This document shows, in pieces, positions 1 through 5,735 of a stretch of 9,898 nucleotides of DNA (positions are counted from its first letter, which is position 1; every line of letters begins with the position of its first letter). Position numbers and translations under genes: made by a program. Source of the DNA: an uncultured Christensenella sp. (GTDB lineage Bacteria > Bacillota > Clostridia > Christensenellales > Borkfalkiaceae); contig CAJUGP010000051.1 in the NCBI GenBank assembly GCA_910586365.1, positions 1 to 9,898 on the forward strand, read 5' to 3'. The notes under the pieces were generated by a model. That model was not told the DNA's origin. It was given only the letters and a program-made list of their open reading frames with translations, and searched no databases.

Positions 1-732
1 ACGTGTTCCAACGTGGGTTGCGCCATGGCGGGCGAGGGGAAAAACGTGTTGCTCCTCGACGGCGACATGCAACTCAATCTGACGATCTCGTATTTCGACG
101 ACGAAACCGCTTTGGGCTTTGCGGTGAGCGGACAAAACGTTTACAATGCCGTGAAAGAGGAACGCGACATCGGCGATTATATCGTCTCCACGGGCATTCT
201 CGGCGTGGACATGGTGCCTTCGTCCTCGCTCATGAGCTCGATCGAATACGACCTGTTCCCCAAATGGCAGCGCGAATTTATCTTAAAAAAATGTTTGGAA
301 AAAACGATTGCTTCGGGCAGATACGATTATATTCTGATCGACGCGCCGCCGACGTTGGGCGGTTGGGTCATGAACATTCTGTGCGCGTCCGACGCGGTCG
401 TCATACCCGTCGAAGCAAGTCCGTGGGGATTGTTCGGGCTTGCCAACATGTTTGAATTCTGCAACAAGGCGCGGAGCATGAATCCCGCCCTCGAACTCAT
501 GGGGATTGCCGTCACCAAAGCCGACGAACGCAAGCGGTATTTTCATCAGACGATGGAAACGCTGAAAACCATGAAAGAAGCGCATCTTTTTGAAACGTTC
601 GTGCGGGTGGACAGTACGATCGAATGGTCGCAGGACAACAGCAAACCCGTCGTGATTTTCAAAAAGAAGAGCCGCAGCGCGGAAGAATACAGAAATCTTG
701 CCAAGGAGATTATCGCATATGCCGATCGGTGA
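1..732 (+). CDS. parA: ParA/Soj-type partition ATPase, 5' end cut by window edge
   Basis: The reading frame is open from base 1, so the N-terminus lies outside the window; 243 residues are visible. ParA-family ATPases bind ATP as sandwich dimers, coat the nucleoid and move DNA or protein cargo. The first visible residues (TCSNVGCAMAGEGKNVLLLD) match the helix that follows the deviant Walker A of ParA, so the KGGxGKT loop should lie just upstream. The Walker A' segment is DGDMQLNLT at visible residues 20-28, where most ParA proteins have DxDPQGN. Walker B is YILIDAPP with D114. The stretch VVIPVEASPWGLFGL and the C-terminal SAEEYRNLAKEI are also typical. A GTG at 13 and an ATG at 25 are internal codons, not starts. 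Its last 14 bases overlap the next gene, suggesting coupled translation. Family assignment is firm; whether the cargo is chromosome, plasmid/ICE or protein cannot be told. Confidence 0.9.
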   Translation, partial: TCSNVGCAMAGEGKNVLLLDGDMQLNLTISYFDDETALGFAVSGQNVYNAVKEERDIGDYIVSTGILGVDMVPSSSLMSSIEYDLFPKWQREFILKKCLEKTIASGRYDYILIDAPPTLGGWVMNILCASDAVVIPVEASPWGLFGLANMFEFCNKARSMNPALELMGIAVTKADERKRYFHQTMETLKTMKEAHLFETFVRVDSTIEWSQDNSKPVVIFKKKSRSAEEYRNLAKEIIAYADR

Positions 733-952
733 AAACGCAATTAAAAGAGTGGAGAACAACGGTTACTCCAAAGTAAACACGTCCTGCCCCGATATGGAGA
801 ACAGCACGGCGGAGCTTCCCGCGCCCGTTCCCGAACGGACGGAGCCGAAAAAGAGCGCCCCTGCGGAAAAAAAGAAGGTTAGCGTATCAAGTCAAAAAGA
901 CGGATTTGTACGCGTTTCGTTCGGTCAGGAATTGCCTTATTGGCTGTTATAA
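719..952 (+). CDS. Small unknown protein overlapping parA, possible ParA partner
   Basis: This gene encodes 77 residues that I do not recognise. The start is ATG 719, chosen because AAGGAGAT at 703-710 is a near-perfect Shine-Dalgarno at good spacing; a TTG at 698 would lie upstream of that site. It overlaps the parA stop by 14 bases. There are three zones: a polar N-terminal part (MPIGENAIKRVENNGYSKVN, then a segment ending PDMENS, residues 1-29), a Pro/Glu/Lys-rich, probably disordered linker (about 31-55), and a C-terminal end with alternating hydrophobic residues (FVRVSFGQELPYWLL, 63-77). No helix-turn-helix, ribbon-helix-helix or signal peptide is evident. Position right after parA makes a ParB-, ParG- or McdB-like partner role likely, but this is inferred from context. 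It is followed by a terminator, so it closes the transcript. Confidence 0.75.
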   Translation: MPIGENAIKRVENNGYSKVNTSCPDMENSTAELPAPVPERTEPKKSAPAEKKKVSVSSQKDGFVRVSFGQELPYWLL

Positions 953-973
953 GAAAAAAATCAAGTAAAAATC

Positions 974-1018
974 ACAATCGCCTGCAAAAAATCCCTTGCG
1001 GCGGTTGTATTTTTTTTT
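974..1018 (+). terminator. Intrinsic terminator of the parA unit
   Basis: ACAATCGCC plus GCAA (974-987, with one bulged T at 983) pairs with TTGC plus GGCGGTTGT (996-1008) around an 8-nt loop, with one G-U pair. A run of nine T follows at 1010-1018. It lies 21 bases after the stop of the small gene. Confidence 0.85.
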
Positions 1019-1033
1019 ATTCCGTGATATACT
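1005..1033 (+). promoter_or_regulatory. Candidate promoter of the popT-ROK unit
   Basis: An extended -10, TGATATACT (1025-1033), sits 17 bases after a weak -35, TTGTAT (1005-1010). The -35 lies in the downstream arm and T-tract of the preceding terminator. It is the best sigma-70-like site between the terminator and popT. Use of it would give a leader of roughly 430-440 nt that contains the repeats at 1062-1456. No other convincing promoter is seen up to 1473. Confidence 0.5.
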
Positions 1034-1061
1034 GAATTAACCTGTTCGTTTGAAAGAAAAG

Positions 1062-1089
1062 AGATGTCTCGACTTCGCTCGACATGACA
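1062..1089 (-). repeat. REP-like palindromic element, inverted copy
   Basis: Read on the - strand, this 28-base element starts TGTCATGTCGAGCG and ends GAGACATCT. ATGTC (1064-1068) and GACAT (1081-1085) form the outer 5-bp stem around 12 bases. It matches the element at 9733-9760 except at two positions that compensate each other in the stem. Its distal arm is also the first unit of the tandem array that follows. Confidence 0.8.
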
Positions 1090-1336
1090 GCGGGCAACGA
1101 GCGGCATGAACGAAGGCGATGCTCGGCTTGGCGGACAACTACGCTCGACTAACAGCAGGGAACGAGCGGCATGAACGAAGGCGATGCTCGGCTTGGCGGA
1201 CAACTTCGCTCGACATGACAGCAGGGAACGAGCGACATAACAGCAAGGAACGAGCGGCATGAACGAAGGCAATGCTCGACATGGCGGACAACTATGCTCG
1301 GCATGAAAATAGGCAACGAGCGGCATGATAAACGAC
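1074..1336. repeat. Tandem array of twelve 22-bp units (66-bp higher-order period)
   Basis: Units of 22 bases (one of 21) begin at 1074, 1096, 1118, 1140, 1161, 1183, 1205, 1227, 1249, 1271, 1293 and 1315. Three unit types alternate: AACGAGCGGCATGAACGAAG.., GATGCTCGGCTTGGCGGACA.. and TTCGCTCGACATGACAGCAG.., which makes a 65-66-bp super-repeat. The unit at 1227 is a hybrid, starting like the first type and ending like the third. Together with the flanking DNA this fills the gene-free stretch 953-1473. The reading frames across it on either strand are by-products of the repeat. Nothing recognisable is seen from 1337 to 1417. Confidence 0.85.
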
Positions 1337-1417
1337 GGTGCAGGCGGTCGGTTTGTCGGGCGTGCGTGGGATAAAAAGAGGGCGCAGGATTCGATACGGC
1401 GCGCAGCGCAACCCTTT

Positions 1418-1456
1418 TGTCATTTCGAGCGGAGCGCAGCGCAGCCGAGAAATCTC
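1418..1456 (+). repeat. REP-like palindromic element upstream of popT
   Basis: The element starts TGTCATTTCGAGCG and ends GCCGAGAAATCTC. ATTTC (1422-1426) and GAAAT (1449-1453) form the outer stem, with a 22-base interior containing GC-rich short repeats (GGAGCGCAGCGCAGC); the other copies have 12 bases there. It ends 9 bases before the popT ribosome-binding site and so lies in the predicted leader. Translating through it gives a spurious N-terminal extension of popT from TTG 1417. Confidence 0.8.
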
Positions 1457-1473
1457 GTATAAACGGAGTAGAA

Positions 1474-2463
1474 ATGGAAGAGAGCGGAACGCACATTCCA
1501 ACCGAAGAAAAAGAACCGCACGTTCCCCCGAAAAAGAGGAACGGTGCAGTCGGGTTTTTCACCGACATAGCGCGCGGCGCGGCGATCGGCGTGGCGTTTA
1601 TTATTCCCGGCTTTTCGGGCGGCTCGGTTGCGGCGATCCTCGGCATTTACGAAAAACTTGTCGGCGCGATCGCCGATATCTTCAAAACGTTCAAAAAGAG
1701 CTTTTTTACGCTGCTGCCCGTTGCGATCGGCATGCTGCTCGGCATCGCCGCGTTGATTTTTCCGATCTCTTGGGGGCTGAGTCATTATCCGATCCCCACG
1801 GTTACGCTGTTCGTCGGCTTGGCGTTGGGCGGACTTCCTTCGATCACCGATAAGGTGAAGGGCAAGCCTTCGCCGTGGCAGATCGTCGCGGGTGTATCGG
1901 CATTGGCGGTCGCCGCGTCCCTTTCCTTTTTGCCGCTTGCGGGCGAGGTCGATTTATTCGCCCTGAAATGGTGGGGGTATCTTTTGCTCGTCGTGATCGG
2001 GATCGTCGGCTCGTGTGCGCTCGTCGTGCCGGGCATTTCGGGTTCGATGCTGCTTTTGATCTTCGGATATTACAATCCGATCGTTGATTTGCTGCTCAAC
2101 CATTTGCTGCGCGGCGATCAAATCGGCATCTGCTTGGCGGTGTTCGCTTGTTTGGGCGTCGGCATCGTAGTCGGCTTTTTTGCGATTTCGCTGCTTATGA
2201 AGTTTTTGCTCAAAAAATTTCCGAAAGCGACGCATTTTGCGATCATCGGATTTATTATCGGATCGGTGCCCGCCGTGTACGCCTCGACGATCCGCGAGAG
2301 TATCGAGAAAATGGGCGCGGATGCGCTTGCGGTGCTCCACGCTTCGCCCCTTTATTGGATCGCGGCGGTTTGTCTGTTTGCTGTCGGAGCGGGGCTTTCG
2401 CTCGCGCTCGTTCTATACTCCAACAAAAAATTAAAAAAACAAAACACGGAAGGTGAAAAATGA
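1474..2463 (+). CDS. popT: PopT (DUF368) polyprenyl-phosphate transporter
   Basis: This is a 329-residue polytopic membrane protein of the DUF368 family. Members have been shown to return undecaprenyl phosphate, the lipid carrier for peptidoglycan and other envelope polymers, across the cytoplasmic membrane. The start is ATG 1474, preceded by GGAG at 1465-1468; the longer frame from TTG 1417 only translates a repeat. Residues 1-26 are hydrophilic. The family's inverted-repeat signature appears twice, as IIPGFSGGSVA (43-53) and VVPGISGSML (184-193). Multiple hydrophobic segments run from about 34 to 316, followed by a lysine-rich cytoplasmic tail. The stop overlaps the next start as ATGA, so the ROK kinase is translationally coupled. 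No lesion is seen. DedA-family proteins share the function but not this sequence. Confidence 0.92.
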   Translation: MEESGTHIPTEEKEPHVPPKKRNGAVGFFTDIARGAAIGVAFIIPGFSGGSVAAILGIYEKLVGAIADIFKTFKKSFFTLLPVAIGMLLGIAALIFPISWGLSHYPIPTVTLFVGLALGGLPSITDKVKGKPSPWQIVAGVSALAVAASLSFLPLAGEVDLFALKWWGYLLLVVIGIVGSCALVVPGISGSMLLLIFGYYNPIVDLLLNHLLRGDQIGICLAVFACLGVGIVVGFFAISLLMKFLLKKFPKATHFAIIGFIIGSVPAVYASTIRESIEKMGADALAVLHASPLYWIAAVCLFAVGAGLSLALVLYSNKKLKKQNTEGEK

Positions 2464-3401
2464 AGTATTATGCCGGATTGGATTTAGGCGGCACGTTTAT
2501 CAAGTGCGGCATCGTTTCGGAAACGGGCGAAATTATCGTAAAGGATAAAATTCCCACGAATTGCAGCTCCTGTTACGACGTCGCGCGCGACGCCGCCGCG
2601 GCGGTGAAAGCGCTGAGCGAGAGGGCAGGCGTGAAGATCGAGGCGGCGGGGATCGGTTCGCCCGGCACGATCGACAGCGAAAACGGCGTGGTGGTGTACA
2701 GCAACAATCTGCGCTGGCACGACGCGCCGCTCGGCAAAGCGGTGGAAGAGGCGACGGGGCTGAAAACGTACGTCCTCAACGACGCGAACGCGGCGGCGCT
2801 CGGCGAGAGCTTTTGCGGCGCGGGGAAAAATTATAAAAATTCCGTGCTCGTCACGTTGGGAACCGGCGTCGGCGGCGGCATTATCATCGAAGGAAAGCTC
2901 TTCGAGGGCGGACATTCCGCAGGCGCGGAGATCGGGCATACCGTCATCCGTGCGGGCGGCGAACGCTGCACCTGCGGCAGACTCGGCTGTTTCGAGGCAT
3001 ACGCCTCGGCGACGGCGCTTATCCGCGATACCAAACGCGCCATGGAACGGGATAAAGAAAGCGCCATGTGGCGCATATGCGGCGGCGATTTGGAAAAGGC
3101 GGACGGAAAAACGGCGTTCGACGGCATGCGCGCGGGCGATAAGAGCGCGGCGCAGGTTGTGGCGGAATACATAGAAAATCTGTCCGAGGGAATCGCTAAT
3201 CTTATTAATATCTTCCGCCCCGAGGTCGTGTTGTTGGGCGGCGGCGTCAGCGCCGAGGGCGATTATCTTATCAAACCGCTTGAAAAAGCGGTTGCGGGCA
3301 AGGTGTTCGCAGGCAACGACTATGCGCCGGCGCAGATCAAAACGGCAAGTCTGAAAAACGACGCGGGGCTGTGCGGCGCGGCGAAATACGCCATGCGATA
3401 A
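2460..3401 (+). CDS. glcK: ROK-family sugar kinase, probable glucokinase
   Basis: This cytoplasmic ROK kinase of 313 residues is of normal family length and likely phosphorylates glucose (or a related hexose or amino sugar) with ATP. The N-terminal phosphate loop is DLGGT (8-12). The predicted catalytic Asp is D108 in NDANAAALGE. The glycine-rich segment GTGVGGGIIIEG spans 135-146. E157 and H160 in AEIGH are the usual sugar- and zinc-contacting residues, and the zinc knuckle CTCGRLGCFE (170-179) has all three Cys. LGGGVS (259-264) is the C-terminal nucleotide-site motif. There is no N-terminal helix-turn-helix, so it is a kinase and not a NagC/XylR repressor. ATG 2460 overlaps the popT stop by 4 bases, with GGAAGGTGA upstream. 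Substrate specificity cannot be fixed from sequence alone. Confidence 0.9.
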   Translation: MKYYAGLDLGGTFIKCGIVSETGEIIVKDKIPTNCSSCYDVARDAAAAVKALSERAGVKIEAAGIGSPGTIDSENGVVVYSNNLRWHDAPLGKAVEEATGLKTYVLNDANAAALGESFCGAGKNYKNSVLVTLGTGVGGGIIIEGKLFEGGHSAGAEIGHTVIRAGGERCTCGRLGCFEAYASATALIRDTKRAMERDKESAMWRICGGDLEKADGKTAFDGMRAGDKSAAQVVAEYIENLSEGIANLINIFRPEVVLLGGGVSAEGDYLIKPLEKAVAGKVFAGNDYAPAQIKTASLKNDAGLCGAAKYAMR

Positions 3402-3428
3402 GGCTTTTTGCTTCTTCGCATCGGAAAC

Positions 3429-3463
3429 GGGCAAGCGGTTGAATTTCGCTTGCCTTTCTTTTT
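3429..3463 (+). terminator. Intrinsic terminator of the popT-ROK unit
   Basis: A perfect 8-bp stem, GGCAAGCG (3430-3437) with CGCTTGCC (3447-3454), has a 9-nt loop and is followed by TTTCTTTTT. A G-U pair can extend the stem at 3429/3455. Confidence 0.92.
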
Positions 3464-3478
3464 GCTTAATGTTATAAT
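3450..3478 (+). promoter_or_regulatory. Promoter of the ABC-F gene
   Basis: A consensus extended -10, TGTTATAAT (3470-3478), lies 17 bases from -35 TTGCCT (3450-3455, four of six matches). The -35 lies inside the downstream arm of the preceding terminator. The predicted start of transcription is near 3485, leaving a leader of about 37 nt before ATG 3522. Confidence 0.75.
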
Positions 3479-3521
3479 GTCTGCGTGCCGTAGCGCACAA
3501 ATATTACGGTTCGGGTGATTC

Positions 3522-5093
3522 ATGTTACAGGTAAACAACGTCAGTCTGCAATACGGCAGCAAAAAATTATTCGAGGAAGTCAATTTGCGGTTCACGCGCG
3601 GCAACTGCTACGGCATCATCGGCGCGAACGGCGCGGGCAAATCCACGTTTTTGAAGGTGCTTTCGGGGGAGATCGAGCCGAACAAGGGCGACGTCACGCT
3701 CGATAAAAACGAACGTATGAGCGTGCTTGCGCAGAACCAGAATAAATACGATTTTGAAACGGTGCGCCGCGCCGTCATGCTCGGACATAAACGGCTTGTC
3801 GAGATCATGGACGAAAAAGACGCTCTTTACGCGCACGCGGAATTTACGGAAGAGGACGGCATTCGCGCCGCCGAGCTGGAAAACGAGTTTGCGGAACTCG
3901 GCGGTTGGGAAGCGGAAAGCGAGGCGGAAACGCTTTTGAACGAGTTGGATATTCCGAGCGAATATCACGACATGAAAATGGGCGAGCTTGACGCTAAGCG
4001 CAAGGTTCGCGTGCTGTTGGCGCAGGCGCTGTTCGGCAATCCCGACGTACTGCTTTTGGACGAGCCGACCAACAACCTCGACCTCAAAACCGTACGCTGG
4101 CTCGAAAATTATCTGCTCGATTTCGAGAATACCATCATCATCGTATCGCATAACCGCCACTTCCTCAACAAAGTGTGCACGCATATCTGCGACGTCGATT
4201 TCGGCAAGATCAATCTGTTTTTGGGCAACTACGATTTTTGGTATCAGACCTCGCAACTTTTATCCCGTCAGCAGAAGGAAGCGGACAAAAAAGCCGAGCA
4301 GCGCGCCGCCGAGCTCAAAGAATTTATCGCGCGGTTCGCGGCGAACGCAAGCAAATCGCGTCAGGCGACTTCGCGCAAAAAGGAACTCGAAAAGCTTACC
4401 ATTTCCGACTTCAAGCCTTCGCTGCGCAAATATCCCTTTATCGACTTCAAATTCGAGCGCGAGATCGGCAACGATATTCTCAGCGTCGAGGGACTGACGA
4501 AAAAAGGCTACTTTGAAAACCTTGATTTTACCGTGCAGAAGGGCGATAAAATCGGCATCGTGTGCGATAAATCGACTTCCGTTACCATGCTTTACGACGT
4601 GCTTACGGGCAAGGAACAAGCCGATGCGGGCACGATCAAGTGGGGCAAGACAATCAATTACAGTTACTTCCCGCAGAACAACAACGAATATTTCGAGGGC
4701 TGCTCGTTCTCGCTCGTGCAATGGCTTTCGCAGTTTTCCAAAGACCACTACGAGGAATATCTGCGCGGCTGGCTGGGGCGCATGCTTTTTTCGGGCGAAG
4801 AGGCGCTCAAAGAGGCGAAGGTGCTTTCGGGCGGCGAGAAAGTGCGCTGCATGCTCGCCAAAATGATGCTCGAGGGCGGAAACTTTTTGATCTTCGACGA
4901 GCCGACCAACCACCTCGACCTCGAATCGATCACCGCGCTCAACAACGGGCTGACCTCGTTCAAAGGCGTGATGCTTTTGACTTCGCACGACCAAGAGCTT
5001 ATGAACACCGTCTGCAACCGCATTATCGTGCTCGACGGCACGAAGGTGTACGATAAGAGCGTCACCTTCGACGAATATCTCGAAAGCAATTAA
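3522..5093 (+). CDS. ykpA: ABC-F ATPase, YkpA/YbiT subfamily
   Basis: This 523-residue protein has two ATP-binding cassettes and no membrane segments. ABC-F proteins bind the ribosomal E site and affect the P-site tRNA. Cassette 1 has Walker A GANGAGKST (34-42), Walker B with LLLDEPTNNLD (177-187) and H-loop H210, but its signature reads GELDAKRK (154-161) instead of LSGGE. The charged linker (about 247-312) carries ANASKSRQATSRKK, typical of YkpA/YbiT. Cassette 2 has a degenerate Walker A, VCDKSTSVT (347-355), but an intact signature LSGGE (435-439), DEPTNHLD (459-466) and H489. Both catalytic Glu (E181, E460) are kept. The two defects fall on the same composite ATP site. The SD before ATG 3522 is weak (GGGTGA). 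It has its own promoter and terminator. An antibiotic-resistance role is unlikely, since resemblance is to the housekeeping YkpA/YbiT group. Confidence 0.93.
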   Translation: MLQVNNVSLQYGSKKLFEEVNLRFTRGNCYGIIGANGAGKSTFLKVLSGEIEPNKGDVTLDKNERMSVLAQNQNKYDFETVRRAVMLGHKRLVEIMDEKDALYAHAEFTEEDGIRAAELENEFAELGGWEAESEAETLLNELDIPSEYHDMKMGELDAKRKVRVLLAQALFGNPDVLLLDEPTNNLDLKTVRWLENYLLDFENTIIIVSHNRHFLNKVCTHICDVDFGKINLFLGNYDFWYQTSQLLSRQQKEADKKAEQRAAELKEFIARFAANASKSRQATSRKKELEKLTISDFKPSLRKYPFIDFKFEREIGNDILSVEGLTKKGYFENLDFTVQKGDKIGIVCDKSTSVTMLYDVLTGKEQADAGTIKWGKTINYSYFPQNNNEYFEGCSFSLVQWLSQFSKDHYEEYLRGWLGRMLFSGEEALKEAKVLSGGEKVRCMLAKMMLEGGNFLIFDEPTNHLDLESITALNNGLTSFKGVMLLTSHDQELMNTVCNRIIVLDGTKVYDKSVTFDEYLESN

Positions 5094-5099
5094 GTTGAC

Positions 5100-5135
5100 A
5101 CAAAACGCCTTGCGAGGCGTTTTGTTTGTTCTTTT
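5100..5135 (+). terminator. Intrinsic terminator of the ABC-F gene
   Basis: A perfect 11-bp stem, ACAAAACGCCT (5100-5110) with AGGCGTTTTGT (5115-5125), has a TGCG loop and is followed by TTGTTCTTTT. It starts 7 bases after the stop codon. Confidence 0.93.
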
Positions 5136-5156
5136 CATGTTGTGTGAAAAATATTG

Positions 5157-5185
5157 TTGAGAAAATCGTTATATAGAACCATAAT
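5157..5185 (+). promoter_or_regulatory. Candidate promoter of the lipoprotein unit
   Basis: -35 TTGAGA (5157-5162), a 17-base spacer and -10 CATAAT (5180-5185). The hexamers and spacing are good. However, transcription would start near 5192, at the edge of the GGGGG ribosome site, giving an unusually short leader. That lowers confidence. Confidence 0.4.
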
Positions 5186-5201
5186 ATTAATAGGGGGAAT
5201 T

Positions 5202-5720
5202 ATGAAAAAAAGGCGAAAGTTTTTACAAGGCATGATCGTCTTGGCGATAATCTTTTCTACCGTAATTACCTTTGCTGCGTGCGACAAAGGTAAATCTGTT
5301 GGGGAAATTTATTCTTTGAGCGAGGCATATGGGGCGGGGCTACTCACGCAGGAAGAGCTGCAAAGCATTGCCGCGTATCACAATAACGGCGAGAATTTAG
5401 TAGAAAGGTTAGATCAAAAAACCGAAGAATACATTCGTCAAACGGCGGCATATAAAGAAAATCAGAGTTGCCTTGATGCCGGTTATCCGGCACAATATAC
5501 TGCCGAAAATTTTACCGTTCTTGATTTTTATGGATCGTATAATGGCTGTGTAGTCGTAAATCTGGATAGTGATCGTTGGATTTATACAACAGGCGAAGGT
5601 CCTTTTACGGTTGATCCGATCACGGGGGAATTGGTCAAAGTGGAATTATGGACCGAAGTCGGCGGCGTGCGGTTTCACATAAAAAATCGCGGGAACATTG
5701 TCATTTGGAAAGAAATTTAA
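5202..5720 (+). CDS. Putative lipoprotein, first of a paralogous pair
   Basis: 172 residues. ATG 5202 is chosen because the SD GGGGGA (5193-5198) lies just before it and because a type II signal peptide begins there: KKRRK, a hydrophobic core (about 9-23) and lipobox TFAAC with C27 as the predicted lipidated residue. The mature part starts near GEIYSLSEAYGAGLLTQEEL and shares with the next protein a pattern of aromatic/Leu plus 'LxxAYxxGxLTxExLQSIAxYxN', QTAAYxEN, FYGxYNG and a final IVIWKEI. I recall similar 'TxEDLxSIAYYHN' lipoproteins of unknown function in Clostridia, but can name no domain. It is likely anchored on the outer face of the membrane. The gene is AT-rich compared with the neighbours. 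Only 15 bases separate it from its paralogue, so they are probably co-transcribed. Confidence 0.85.
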   Translation: MKKRRKFLQGMIVLAIIFSTVITFAACDKGKSVGEIYSLSEAYGAGLLTQEELQSIAAYHNNGENLVERLDQKTEEYIRQTAAYKENQSCLDAGYPAQYTAENFTVLDFYGSYNGCVVVNLDSDRWIYTTGEGPFTVDPITGELVKVELWTEVGGVRFHIKNRGNIVIWKEI

Positions 5721-5735
5721 GTTAAGGGGCGTGGA

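Noticed and set aside
1..1060. parS-like centromere near parA
   Set aside because: I looked for TGTTTCACGTGAAACA-like palindromes and iterons and saw none; sites may lie upstream of the window.
961..1326. Open frame of 121 codons on the - strand
   Set aside because: It consists almost wholly of translated 22-bp repeats, with no plausible ribosome site.
1417..1473. N-terminal extension of popT from TTG 1417
   Set aside because: The added 19 residues only translate the palindromic element; the SD at 1465 points to ATG 1474.
2484..3500. Antisense frame of 338 codons opposite the ROK kinase
   Set aside because: It is a GC-rich antisense shadow of a gene with complete family motifs; it runs into the neighbouring terminator and promoter.
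3522..5093. Antibiotic-resistance ABC-F (Vga/Msr/OptrA type)
   Set aside because: The linker ANASKSRQATSR and overall sequence fit the YkpA/YbiT group, which is housekeeping rather than resistance.
4260..5138. Antisense frame of 292 codons opposite the ABC-F gene
   Set aside because: It is a codon-bias shadow of a clear ABC-F gene and its terminator, with no motif of its own.
5154..5201. Upstream TTG start for the first lipoprotein
   Set aside because: It would place extra residues before a standard type II signal peptide and overlap the promoter; ATG 5202 has a strong SD.
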